Positions 49,923 through 58,234 of a stretch of DNA of 64,000 bases are shown one piece after another. The notes beneath the pieces were generated by a model. It was not told the DNA's origin. It searched no databases and worked only from the letters and a program-made list of their open reading frames with translations. Position 1 is the first letter of the stretch. Each line of letters starts with the position of its first letter. The stretch comes from CAZLAK01 sp964557545. Its GTDB lineage: Bacteria > Bacillota > Desulfotomaculia > Desulfotomaculales > Pelotomaculaceae. The stretch is taken from assembly GCA_964557545.1 (NCBI GenBank), contig CAZLAK010000006.1:1-64000 (forward strand), given 5' to 3'. Made by a program: the position numbers and the translations under genes.

Positions 49923-50621
49923 CTAAACCTTGGAAAAGCTATTTTTTAATTTGAACAGCTCTACAAAAGCTTTAATAATTACTGAAAGCTTTGCCCCCGT
50001 CTGTTTCCCGGCAAGGCGCGGGTAGTGATTTACTCCGACCTCGGCGATCTTATACCCTTTGGCTACGGCTTTGGCCAGAATTTCTGTGTCAATAAGCGCT
50101 CCTTGGGAAGTGAGGCTGATGTCCTCAAAAATTTTCCTCTTATACAATTTAAAAGCGCAGTCCACATCTCTCACTTTAATTTTAAAGAGAGTATTCACTA
50201 AAAGTCCCCATAAAAAGGCATTTACTTTGCGGATAAAGGGGTCCATCCTTTTTTTGCGGTAACCGCTGACTATGTCGTAATTCTCTATCAACGGCAAGAG
50301 TTTAATAATCTCTTCCATATTAAACTGCCCGTCGCCGTCGGTGTAAAACACCAGTTCCTTAGTGGCGTTTTTAAAGCCGGATTGCAGGGCTGCCCCGTAC
50401 CCCATGTTTTTCTCGTGATGAACGACGCGCACGGCAGGATTTTCTTTGGCTAAGCGGTCGGCAATTTCACCCGTCCGGTCTTTGCTCCCGTCGTTTACAA
50501 TAATAATCTCGTAATCATCGGATATGCTCTCGGCTACTGCCAGGGCATTCCTGGTCACCTTTTCCACATTCTGCTCCTCATTATAACATGGAAAGAATAT
50601 GGTAATAGAATACTTTTTCAT
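49923..50621 (-). CDS. Family 2 glycosyltransferase (polyprenyl-phosphate sugar synthase type)
   Basis: A GT-A enzyme of about 232 residues. SITIFFPCYNEEQNVEKVT opens it; YEIIIVNDGSKDRTGEIAD carries the nucleotide-sugar site, and FYTDGDGQFNMEE the DxD. CAFKLYKRK and VGVNHYPRLAG complete the DPM1-like pattern. It would load a sugar onto polyprenyl phosphate for the GtrA and Gpi18-like proteins. The frame opens far upstream at 50807, but the ATG at 50621 follows GGGG by six bases and begins at the domain. Confidence 0.87.
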   Translation of the reverse strand: MKKYSITIFFPCYNEEQNVEKVTRNALAVAESISDDYEIIIVNDGSKDRTGEIADRLAKENPAVRVVHHEKNMGYGAALQSGFKNATKELVFYTDGDGQFNMEEIIKLLPLIENYDIVSGYRKKRMDPFIRKVNAFLWGLLVNTLFKIKVRDVDCAFKLYKRKIFEDISLTSQGALIDTEILAKAVAKGYKIAEVGVNHYPRLAGKQTGAKLSVIIKAFVELFKLKNSFSKV

Positions 50622-50830
50622 AGCCATCCCCGTTATGCAAAACTTACTAAATTTTTTAGGTTTCCTTCGACGCATTCTGCCTGCCATCCTTCTCAACAGG
50701 CGGTCATGTGTATTATTTTTTCTTTCCAAATTAAAAATGTACCCTTTCCTCTCTCCAGCGAACAGGTTTTTTCTGGGAAAAATGTATAAGAAATTTTTTT
50801 CGTGCAAAAATATAGGCAGGAGGTGATATT

Positions 50831-51058
50831 ATGGAATGGCTTTCTAGAATAGCTCTCGTTCTCGTTATTATCGGTGCTATTAACTGGTTGTTGGTCGGTC
50901 TGTTTGAATGGGACCTGGTGACGGCTTTGCTGGGAGGCGAAACCTACAGAGCTTCATCTACCCTGAGCAGGTTTATCTATGCCTTGGTTGGTCTAGCTGG
51001 CGTCTACTCAATTTCCTTCCTCTTCCGCGAAAGTCCTGTCTTAAAAAACGAGAAGTAA
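50831..51058 (+). CDS. DUF378 small membrane protein
   Basis: A 75-residue membrane protein with two helices, matching DUF378: SRIALVLVIIGAINWLLVGLF is the first helix, a loop with GGETYRASSTLSR follows, then IYALVGLAGVYSISFLF. ATG with AGGAGGTGAT upstream. It is short and common in Firmicutes with unknown function. It ends in a good terminator. Confidence 0.9.
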   Translation: MEWLSRIALVLVIIGAINWLLVGLFEWDLVTALLGGETYRASSTLSRFIYALVGLAGVYSISFLFRESPVLKNEK

Positions 51059-51080
51059 AGTAAAAAATGCAGCTGGTGTA

Positions 51081-51120
51081 AAAGGCCCGCAAAAAATTTT
51101 TTAAGAGGGCCTTTATTTTT
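51081..51120 (+). terminator. Terminator of the DUF378 gene
   Basis: AAAGGCCC (51081-51088) pairs with GGGCCTTT (51107-51114), followed by ATTTTTG. Confidence 0.8.
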
Positions 51121-51207
51121 GTTTTTAGCACTGTTCAGGGTTGTCTTAATTAATATAGAGTGATATATTGGGATTACTTAAATAATTACTTCCGGGGTGA
51201 TACTGCC

Positions 51208-51462
51208 TTGGACTACAATCATAAAAAATATGACAGCGACTACCGGGTAAATGTCTTAAGCGACGGCAATATAATAAGCGTGGAAGTAACCTGCTGCGGA
51301 AAGCATATTGGCGAAATGCGGTTCAAAAACGGCGAAGGCAAGACCTGTCCTGTCTGCGGAACTACTCACACGGTCATTATTCAGCACAACCACTTTCACA
51401 TCCGGCCGATCAAGACAGCAGCTTCAGATTTAGATAAAGTTACAGCCTCCGGTTCAGTGTAG
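51208..51462 (+). CDS. Small hypothetical protein with a CC...CPVCG zinc-type motif
   Basis: An 84-residue protein I cannot place. From the TTG at 51208 it begins MDYNHKKYDSDYRVNV. Four cysteines, CCG near 33-34 and CPVCG near 50-53, form a likely zinc site, and a cluster of histidines (HTVIIQHNHFHI) follows. The frame opens at 51160, but GGGGTGA seven bases before TTG supports the later start. It lies just before the SAM riboswitch. Probably a small zinc-binding protein; function unknown. Confidence 0.6.
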   Translation: MDYNHKKYDSDYRVNVLSDGNIISVEVTCCGKHIGEMRFKNGEGKTCPVCGTTHTVIIQHNHFHIRPIKTAASDLDKVTASGSV

Positions 51463-51559
51463 GGCACACTCACCGCCGGTTAAATTCTTACAAAAAGAAG
51501 TTGACAGCTGTTGGATAATGCTGTTAGACTAATTGGCAGCTAAAAAAATTAAATATGTG

Positions 51560-51675
51560 CTCTTATCCGGAGCGGTGGAGGGACTGGCCCAATGAAACCC
51601 GGCAACCTTTGAGCTTTGGCAGGCTCAAAAAGGTGCCAATTCCTGCAGGAGGTTTATTCTTCTGGCAGATAAGAG
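51560..51675 (+). promoter_or_regulatory. SAM-I (S-box) riboswitch
   Basis: The aptamer P1 helix forms between CTCTTATC (51560-51567) and GATAAGAG (51668-51675). In between lie the S-box landmarks GGAGGGACTGGCCCAATGAA, CCCGGCAACC and AAGGTGCCAATTCCTGCAG. It precedes the homocysteine operon, so SAM would shut down methionine precursor synthesis. Confidence 0.95.
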
Positions 51676-51693
51676 GAAGTGCAGCAAAATGCC

Positions 51694-51719
51694 GGGCCTC
51701 TTCTGTTAAGAAGAGGCCC
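51694..51719 (+). terminator. Riboswitch-controlled terminator
   Basis: A perfect 11-bp stem (51694-51704 with 51709-51719). Its CCTCTT (51697-51702) can instead pair with AAGAGG (51671-51676) in the aptamer's P1 arm, giving a SAM-sensitive choice of terminator or antiterminator. Confidence 0.85.
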
Positions 51720-51761
51720 TAATTATTTACACGGAAGGGCACTAAAGGAGGGGGATTAAAA

Positions 51762-52967
51762 ATGGCTTATCAAAAAACCATTGACGAAATCAACGAGAAG
51801 ATCCGCTCCGGCAGGGCGGTGGTGCTCACCGCTGAAGAGGTAATTTCACTAGTAGAAGAAAAAGGTGTTACCCGTGCTGCCCAGCAGGTGGACGTGGTGA
51901 CTACAGGAACGTTTAGCCCCATGTGTTCTTCTGGTGTATTTTTAAACTTTGGCCACTCCAAGCCGCGCATCCGCATGCAGAAGGTTTGGTTAAACGGCGT
52001 AGCGGCTTATACCGGCATAGCTGCTGTGGACGCCTATCTCGGCGCCACTGAGCTTCCCGAGGACGACCCCTGCAACACTAACTACCCGGGCGAATTCCGC
52101 TATGGAGGCGGGCACGTCATTCACGACCTGGTAGCCCGCAAGCCGGTTAAATTAGAGGCCGTCTCGTACGGCACCGACTGTTACCCGCGCCGGGAAATAG
52201 AAACCTACATTACTCTCGATGACATAAATGAAGCCATTCTCTTTAACCCGCGCAATGCCTACCAAAACTACAACTGCGCGGTCAACCTGGGCAATAAAAC
52301 TATATATACCTACATGGGAGTATTAAAGCCAAACCTGGGCAATGCCCACTACTGCAGTGCCGGCCAGCTGAGCCCGCTTTTAAACGACCCTTACTTTCTC
52401 ACTATTGGCATAGGGACGAGGATATTCTTAGGGGGCGGTATTGGCTACGTGGCCTGGCATGGCACTCAGCACTTCCCTTCCATACAAAAAGACGCCAGCG
52501 GCCGTTTTTTTGGTCCGGCGGGTGGCACGCTGGCCCTCATCGGCGACCTCAAGCAAATGAAGCCGGAGTGGCTGCGCGGTACGAGCTTTCTGGGATACGG
52601 CGCTACCCTCACCGTGGGAATAGGTGTGCCCATCCCCGTTTTAAACGAGGAGGTTATGCGCTGTGTGGCGGTGAGCGACAAAGAACTCTACGCTCCCGTT
52701 GTAGACTACAGCGAAGCCTACGGCCAGCGCCAGCCCGGCAACCTGGGATACGTGAGCTACGCCGAGCTCAAATCGGGGAAAATAACCGTCTTGGGTAAGG
52801 AAGTGCCCACAGCACCCTTATCCAGTTACCCGAAAGCAAGGGTTATTGCCAACATCCTAAAAGAGTGGATCACAAAAGGCGAGTTTTTGCTCACCAAACC
52901 CGTTCAGCCCCTGCCGTCTTATCGTGATGAAATAAAAACCAAAACCCTGGAAATAAAAGATTTGTAA
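51762..52967 (+). CDS. Homocysteine biosynthesis protein (DUF39, HcyS type)
   Basis: A 401-residue protein of the DUF39 family, shown in Methanosarcina to make homocysteine directly from aspartate semialdehyde and sulfide. Conserved cysteines stand at about 55 (FSPMCSSGVF) and 140 (GTDCYPR), which could form the persulfide or thioester; the essential role of two family cysteines is recalled, not tested here. GGGIGYVAWHGTQHFPSI and LRGTSFLGYGATLTVGIG are other signature segments. ATG with AAGGAGG upstream, first gene of the SAM-controlled operon. Confidence 0.9.
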   Translation: MAYQKTIDEINEKIRSGRAVVLTAEEVISLVEEKGVTRAAQQVDVVTTGTFSPMCSSGVFLNFGHSKPRIRMQKVWLNGVAAYTGIAAVDAYLGATELPEDDPCNTNYPGEFRYGGGHVIHDLVARKPVKLEAVSYGTDCYPRREIETYITLDDINEAILFNPRNAYQNYNCAVNLGNKTIYTYMGVLKPNLGNAHYCSAGQLSPLLNDPYFLTIGIGTRIFLGGGIGYVAWHGTQHFPSIQKDASGRFFGPAGGTLALIGDLKQMKPEWLRGTSFLGYGATLTVGIGVPIPVLNEEVMRCVAVSDKELYAPVVDYSEAYGQRQPGNLGYVSYAELKSGKITVLGKEVPTAPLSSYPKARVIANILKEWITKGEFLLTKPVQPLPSYRDEIKTKTLEIKDL

Positions 52968-53032
52968 AGTGTCTTACGGGAAAAACCGCAAAAGCCTTTG
53001 AATTATTAAGAGTGTCTTAAGGAGAGATATAT

Positions 53033-53434
53033 ATGGCCAATAAAAAGATAGTCTTGCGCTTTGGGAAGGACATTTCCGATAAACCCATTATCTACCGCCT
53101 GGTCAGTGATTACGGGCTGATCATAAATATATTAAAAGCCAGCGTCGACCCCAACAAAGAAGGAACAATGGTACTGGAACTCTCCGGGGAAAGGTACGAC
53201 GAAGGAATTGCCTACCTGATAGAGCAGGGAGTGAAAGTGCAGCCGCTGGCAGAAGAGGTAATAAGGAACGAAGAAAAATGCATCAGCTGCGGGGCGTGTA
53301 CGGATTTATGCCCGAGCGGCGCCCTTTATATAGAAAGGCCGTCTATGGAAGTGGTTTTCGACAGCGACAACTGCGTAGTCTGCCAGCTGTGCGTAAAAGT
53401 TTGTCCCTACAAGGCCATGGAGGTAAGGTTTTAA
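53033..53434 (+). CDS. NIL domain plus two [4Fe-4S] ferredoxin protein
   Basis: A 133-residue protein with an N-terminal NIL domain (1-75) and two 4Fe-4S clusters, CISCGACTDLC (cysteines 83, 86, 89, 93) and CVVCQLCVKVC (114, 117, 120, 124). The same pairing beside DUF39 genes in archaea and bacteria is required for homocysteine formation, probably as electron or sulfur carrier. Start ATG with GGAGAG upstream. It lies 65 bases after the DUF39 gene and touches the UPF0280 gene. Confidence 0.92.
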   Translation: MANKKIVLRFGKDISDKPIIYRLVSDYGLIINILKASVDPNKEGTMVLELSGERYDEGIAYLIEQGVKVQPLAEEVIRNEEKCISCGACTDLCPSGALYIERPSMEVVFDSDNCVVCQLCVKVCPYKAMEVRF

Positions 53435-53435
53435 T

Positions 53436-54182
53436 TTGGCATACGCAAAGCGCTCTTACCGGAAGCTCTTCCGGCAGGAGGACCTGGTGCACTTTACAGT
53501 GGTGGTGCACCAAACCGACCTCGACATAGGGGTGCGTAAAGAGAGGTTTTCTGCCGGGCTGGCCGTGTGGACGGAAAAGCTGGTGCACAAACTCAGGGCC
53601 TCTTTAGAAAATTACATAGAAAAAGACCCGGCTTTTTTACACTCCCTGGTTCCCGTAGAGCTTAAAGCAGGTGCCCCGCCGCTGGCCGTGGTAATGGCCG
53701 AAGCCGCTCAATGCGCCGGCGTGGGGCCGATGGCCGCCGTAGCCGGCGCTATTGCCCAGGAAGTGGGCAGGGCTCTCTTAAAGCACTCCAAAGACGTAAT
53801 TGTAGAAAACGGCGGGGACATTTACCTGCGCAGCACCAGGCAGCGGCTGGTGGGCATCTTTGCCGGCCAGTCCCCCCTGTCCAACCGCTTGGCCCTGCAG
53901 GTGCGGCCCGAAGACACCCCGCTGGGCATCTGCACTTCATCCGGAACGGTGGGCCCGTCTTTGAGCTTAGGCACGGCCGACGCCGTGGTGGTGGTTTCCC
54001 CGTCGGCTGCGCTGGCCGACGCGGTGGCCACGGCGGCCGGCAACCTGGTTAAGTGTGAAGGCGATCTGGAAAGAGCCGTGGAGTTCGCCGTAAGCATAGA
54101 CGGCGTTTGGGGAGCTGTAGCCGTAAAAGGAGAGCGCCTGGCCGCATTGGGCAAAATTAAGCTCGTCCCCCTGGCGGTTTAG
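53436..54182 (+). CDS. UPF0280 family protein (ApbE-like)
   Basis: A 248-residue protein matching COG2122, structurally related to the FMN-transferase ApbE. MAEAAQCAGVGPMAAVAGA, VIVENGGDIYLRS and GICTSSGTVGPSLSLG are the family motifs. In Methanosarcina, COG2122 takes part in the same aspartate-semialdehyde route to homocysteine. TTG start, two bases after the ferredoxin stop, so the three genes are one transcript. Its stop codon overlaps that of the convergent S-component gene, leaving no room for a terminator. Confidence 0.9.
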   Translation: MAYAKRSYRKLFRQEDLVHFTVVVHQTDLDIGVRKERFSAGLAVWTEKLVHKLRASLENYIEKDPAFLHSLVPVELKAGAPPLAVVMAEAAQCAGVGPMAAVAGAIAQEVGRALLKHSKDVIVENGGDIYLRSTRQRLVGIFAGQSPLSNRLALQVRPEDTPLGICTSSGTVGPSLSLGTADAVVVVSPSAALADAVATAAGNLVKCEGDLERAVEFAVSIDGVWGAVAVKGERLAALGKIKLVPLAV

Positions 54183-54907
54183 CTGTCAATGTCTTTTGCG
54201 GGCAGGTATTCAAGGTATTCAAATGAGAGCCTGCCCGCAAACCTCTGGAAAATCTTTTCTACACTGCTCCCGCCGAGCAGGTAAAAAGCGGCGTTTCCCG
54301 CCGCATGGCAGGTGTCGAGCCCAAAGCTGGCGGCGTAAACCAGCAAAAAAGTTTCCCAGCTGAGCGGTGAGACAAAAGCTGCCCAGTACCACAGGTTCAT
54401 AATCCAGCCAAAGAGGTATCCCCAGCCCACCAGAAAAGCCAGCACCGCGGGGCGGCCGCCGCGCTCTAAAACTGGGGCGGCCAGGGCGGCTGAATAACCG
54501 GCCAAGCCCCAGCAGAACATCTGCCAGGGCGTCCAGGGCCCCTGCCCCAAAAAGAAATTGGAAACAAGGGCGGCTGTAGCTCCCGTCAAAAAACCGGTCC
54601 TGCCGCCAAAAACACTCCCCGCGGCCACCACCAGGAAAGTAGTGGGCTGGACCTGTGGCAGGGCAGCAAATATCACCCTGCCGGCAGCGGCTACCGCCCC
54701 CAGAGCTGCGGTTAAGGCAACCTCGCGTGCCGAAGCCCCCCCTTTCTCCCACCGGCTGTAGAAGGCCGCCAGTATGACCATAACCAGCACCAGCGTCACC
54801 AGACCCCAGTTGGCGCGGCCAGGTGCCAAAAAAATTGAAGTAGCCATAGCTATTACCAGCACCGAAAGAAAAAGCCAAAAGCCGTACTTTCTGGCTATTT
54901 TCTTCAA
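54179..54907 (-). CDS. ECF transporter S component (corrinoid-type by context)
   Basis: A 242-residue membrane protein with six to seven helices. AALPQVQPTTFLVVAAGSVF and GATAALVSNFFLGQGPWTPW are landmarks of ECF-type substrate-binding components annotated as energy-coupling factor S subunits. The ATP-binding and transmembrane partners EcfA and EcfT are encoded upstream in the same direction, with a corrinoid adenosyltransferase between. The likely substrate is a cobamide, from neighbours only. The gene ends against the UPF0280 gene. ATG start. Confidence 0.85.
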   Translation of the reverse strand: MKKIARKYGFWLFLSVLVIAMATSIFLAPGRANWGLVTLVLVMVILAAFYSRWEKGGASAREVALTAALGAVAAAGRVIFAALPQVQPTTFLVVAAGSVFGGRTGFLTGATAALVSNFFLGQGPWTPWQMFCWGLAGYSAALAAPVLERGGRPAVLAFLVGWGYLFGWIMNLWYWAAFVSPLSWETFLLVYAASFGLDTCHAAGNAAFYLLGGSSVEKIFQRFAGRLSFEYLEYLPAKDIDS

Positions 54908-54981
54908 ATCGGGATACCTCCGGCCTGCGGACTATCTCATAGTTATAAAAAATTTGCCAAATTTGCCCCAAATTGCCCCGG

Positions 54982-55521
54982 TCAGCGCTCTATGCCGTCC
55001 CTGGCGGCGACACCCTTTTGGTAATAATGCTTTATTTCCACCATCTCCGTCACCAGATCGGCGGCCTTAACTACTGGCGGCGGCGCGTAGCGCCCGGTGA
55101 GCACGAGTTCTACATTGGGCGGTTTTTTGGCTATAAGTTCCAGTATTTCTTCCGCTGTCACCAGGTTAAAATAATGGGCGGTGTTTATCTCGTCGCCCAC
55201 CACTATGTCGTACTGGCCGCTTTGCATGGCCTCCTTCAGCTTTTTAAGACCGGCTTTGGCCAAGCGGACATCATCGGCAGAAGGAGGATTTTTGACATGC
55301 ACAAAGGTGTCCTTGCCGTACTGCTCAATGGTGATGTAGGGAGCAACCATGGCCGCCGCCTTGAGTTCCCCGTAGCTCTGCCCCTTCATGAACTGCCCGA
55401 TGTAGGTTTTTAAACCCCGCCCCATGGCGCGAAAAGCAAGCCCTAAAGCGGCGGTTGTCTTGCCTTTGGCATTGCCGGTGTAAACCTGCACGTACCCCCG
55501 CGCTAAGCCCTTCTCTCCCAT
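54982..55521 (-). CDS. cobO: Corrinoid adenosyltransferase (CobO/BtuR type)
   Basis: A 179-residue enzyme that adds the adenosyl group to cob(I)alamin or cob(I)yrinic acid diamide. VQVYTGNAKGKTTAALGLAF holds the P-loop (16-23); VGDEINTAHYF and VLTGRYAPPPVVKAADLVTE are further family segments. ATG with GGGGGAG upstream. It sits between the double EcfA and the S component, 74 bases from the latter. It would convert imported or salvaged corrinoid to the coenzyme. Confidence 0.95.
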   Translation of the reverse strand: MGEKGLARGYVQVYTGNAKGKTTAALGLAFRAMGRGLKTYIGQFMKGQSYGELKAAAMVAPYITIEQYGKDTFVHVKNPPSADDVRLAKAGLKKLKEAMQSGQYDIVVGDEINTAHYFNLVTAEEILELIAKKPPNVELVLTGRYAPPPVVKAADLVTEMVEIKHYYQKGVAARDGIER

Positions 55522-55552
55522 GTATAACTACTCCCCCTTTACCGCGCCAGAC

Positions 55553-57301
55553 TTACAGCAAAATGCCGGCTGGCACTTTTGTTTTCGGCTCTTTACTCGA
55601 AACCGGTCTTTTTGCCAGCAAGCTCTGCAGCAGGGCAAATGCTTCCCGGAAAGTTACGACCGCCTCGCCCGCACTGCCCTGCAAGACGCGAGAGATCTGC
55701 GGTGCGTAGAAAAAGGAACTGGAAAGGACCGTCTTGGCCGGCCCGTCGGCGGCGATGCGCCCGTTGAAAAGCATCACCACCCGGCCGGCGTACTCGGCGG
55801 CAAACTCCACGTCGTGGGTGACCAGCAGCACGGCCGTTCCCTTTTGAGTAATACGGCACAACAATTCCCCCAGCCTTGACTTCAAGCGGCAGTCCAGACC
55901 GCGGGTGGGCTCGTCCAGCAACAAGAGTTCGGGCCCGGCTACCAGCACGGCGGCCAAGGCCACCCGCTGTCTTTCCCCGCTGCTCAAGTCCCGCGGGTGA
56001 GCGCGGCAGAGCGCTTTTAACTCCAGCTCTTCCAAGATAGACGCTACCCGGCCGTCGTCCTCCCTGCCCAAGCTGGCAAGGGTAAACACTAGTTCACTTT
56101 CTACCGTTTCCTGCAGCAGGTACTCTCCGGGGTTTTGGGAGAGATAACCCACATTACCGGCCAGTTGGTGGGGCAAAAGCTCTTTTGTGTCCCTGCCGGC
56201 CACCAACACCTTACCCCGGCCGGGTTTAAGAAGTCCAGCGGCCAGCTTTAAAAGGGTGGTTTTGCCCGCCGCGTTTTCTCCCAAAACGGCCACCAGCTCG
56301 CCGGGCTGTACCTCTAGGCTTATCCCGCGCAAAACCTCTTCCCGGTTCCCCGGGTAAGTAAACCACACTTTCTTCATTTCCAGCAGGGTTTTGAACGGGG
56401 CCGAGCCGGTCTTGTCCAGAGAATGGGCGGGCGCCGGCCTGATAGTGGGCAGTGTCCGCGCGGCACGCTCCTCCCGCTGAACCGAAAGTGAGCTAAGAGC
56501 GGTCCTCCCCTCTTTAACGGTAAGCGGGGGGCGGCTAAAACCGAGGTGGGCAAACAAAGAAGCTACCGGCGGCAGGAAAGGAAAGCCGTTTTCCGCCTGC
56601 CAGCGGGCAACTTCCCCCGGCGCTCCCTGCACCAGCGCCCGGCCGGCCTCGAAGAGCACGACCCGGTCGGCCAGGTGGTAGCACCTCTCCAGGCGCTGCT
56701 CGATGAGTACGACCGTCATGTTCATTTCCTCGTTGAGCCGCCGCACCAGGTTAAAAAACTCTTCGGCGCAGGCCGGGTCGAGCTGGGAGGTCGGCTCGTC
56801 GAGCACGAGCACGCTCGGCTGCATAGCTAAAACCGATGCCAGGGCCAGTTTTTGTTTTTGGCCCCCGGAGAGGCTGGCAACATTCGCCCCCAACAGGCTC
56901 CCCAAGCCAAGAAAACCGGCCGTCTCGGCCACCCGACGCCTCATTTCCCCCAGTTCTAAGTTTAAATTTTCCAGCCCAAAAGCGATTTCCGCCTCTACTT
57001 CGGTCATGACGAGCTGTTTTTCCGGATCCTGGAACACAATGCCCACTTCCCCCGGCGGAATACCGCCTTTGCCGCGTAATACCTCCTCGCCCCGGTAGTA
57101 CAGCCGGCCGCCGATCCGCCCCCCGTAAAAGCCCGGTATAAGCCCCGCTAAAAGCCTGGCCAGGGAGGATTTGCCCGAGCCGGAACCGCCCACCACCAGC
57201 AAAAACTCGCCTTCCTCCACTGTCAGGTTTAATTCGCATAGGGCAGGTTTTTCGCTGGACGGGTAATAATAGGTCAAATTTTCGATCTTATACACTCCCA
57301 T
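55553..57301 (-). CDS. Energy-coupling factor ATPase, fused double EcfA
   Basis: A 582-residue protein with two full ABC ATPases. First half: Walker A GGSGSGKSSLARLL at residues 38-51, signature LSGGQKQKLALAS and Walker B LVLDEPTSQLDP. Second half: GENAAGKTTLLKL near 340, signature LSSGERQRVALAAV and LLLDEPTRGLD. In most ECF systems EcfA1 and EcfA2 are separate; the fusion puts them in one chain. A linker rich in proline and arginine joins them. ATG start overlapping ecfT by 28 bases. It powers import with EcfT and the S component. Confidence 0.93.
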   Translation of the reverse strand: MGVYKIENLTYYYPSSEKPALCELNLTVEEGEFLLVVGGSGSGKSSLARLLAGLIPGFYGGRIGGRLYYRGEEVLRGKGGIPPGEVGIVFQDPEKQLVMTEVEAEIAFGLENLNLELGEMRRRVAETAGFLGLGSLLGANVASLSGGQKQKLALASVLAMQPSVLVLDEPTSQLDPACAEEFFNLVRRLNEEMNMTVVLIEQRLERCYHLADRVVLFEAGRALVQGAPGEVARWQAENGFPFLPPVASLFAHLGFSRPPLTVKEGRTALSSLSVQREERAARTLPTIRPAPAHSLDKTGSAPFKTLLEMKKVWFTYPGNREEVLRGISLEVQPGELVAVLGENAAGKTTLLKLAAGLLKPGRGKVLVAGRDTKELLPHQLAGNVGYLSQNPGEYLLQETVESELVFTLASLGREDDGRVASILEELELKALCRAHPRDLSSGERQRVALAAVLVAGPELLLLDEPTRGLDCRLKSRLGELLCRITQKGTAVLLVTHDVEFAAEYAGRVVMLFNGRIAADGPAKTVLSSSFFYAPQISRVLQGSAGEAVVTFREAFALLQSLLAKRPVSSKEPKTKVPAGILL

Positions 57302-58221
57302 TTATGCCAACCCCATCCTATAGTAGCCGGCAGCAGAACGCCCGCTGAAACCAAAGCGAGCTGAAGAGCTTCCAGGCCGCACAAAGATATACTGTCAAGG
57401 CGCGGATAGTAACGAAATGAGCCCCAGCCCGTGAAAAATCCGGCCAGAGCGGCGGACAGGGAGAGGGCGCATCCGCCCAAAACCAGCCAGTCGCGCGGCC
57501 GCATTTCTTCCCGGCGGTAAGATGAGCGCTGGCCGCTGCCAAAAGCGCGCGCCTGCATGGCTTCTGCCAGTTGCAGGGAATCTTCCAGGGAGCAAAAGAG
57601 TAAAGCGCGCAGGACAAAAGAGTACTTTTTTGCCCGCTCGACAACTGATCCCCCTTCAAAATTAACTCCCCGCGTTTGCAGGGCTTCCCGGATGGAATAC
57701 AGGGAAGACACCATGGCGGGGTAAAGCCTGGTGGCAAGCGCCGTCGTCAGGGCCGACCTCCAGGCCAGCCTGGAGAAAAAACCGAGCAAGCGGTCCGGGT
57801 GGACGCTTAGGCTGTAAAGGCAGAATACGCCGGTTACGCAAACCAGCCGGCCGGCCATGGCGGCGCCGTAGCATAAGGCTTCCAGCGTGAACGCCAGCCG
57901 GCCCGCCAGAGGCAAAGGCGGGGACAGCCAAAAAACCGTCTCCCCGCTGCGGTTGGCGAGTAAATTTACGGCTACCAGCAAAAGGGCCAGGGGAAAAGCA
58001 AACCGCAGGTAAATTCCCCAGGTTTTTAAGCCCCCCGCCGACCAGACGGCCAAAAACGTGCCCAGCGTTAAAGCGGCCAGATAAAGGGGGTGCAAAAAGA
58101 CCAGCGCCAGCACCATCAGGACGGCGGTATAAGAAAGTGAAGAAAAGGTGTGCAGGCTTTGCCAAAAGCCCTTTTGGCCGGAGTAAAAGGCATAGGCCGG
58201 CAGCACGGGCAAACTCACCAC
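57274..58221 (-). CDS. Energy-coupling factor transmembrane protein EcfT
   Basis: A membrane protein of about 315 residues with five helices. The two coupling helices carry the family's motifs, EALQTRGVNF and EAMQARAFGSG, which touch the ATPases. Frame opens at 58254, but the GTG at 58221 has GGAG six bases upstream and clears the neighbouring stop, so it is favoured. It joins the double EcfA (28 bases overlap) and the S component into a complete ECF importer. Confidence 0.9.
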   Translation of the reverse strand: MVSLPVLPAYAFYSGQKGFWQSLHTFSSLSYTAVLMVLALVFLHPLYLAALTLGTFLAVWSAGGLKTWGIYLRFAFPLALLLVAVNLLANRSGETVFWLSPPLPLAGRLAFTLEALCYGAAMAGRLVCVTGVFCLYSLSVHPDRLLGFFSRLAWRSALTTALATRLYPAMVSSLYSIREALQTRGVNFEGGSVVERAKKYSFVLRALLFCSLEDSLQLAEAMQARAFGSGQRSSYRREEMRPRDWLVLGGCALSLSAALAGFFTGWGSFRYYPRLDSISLCGLEALQLALVSAGVLLPATIGWGWHKWECIRSKI

Positions 58222-58234
58222 CGTTTTCTCCAAT

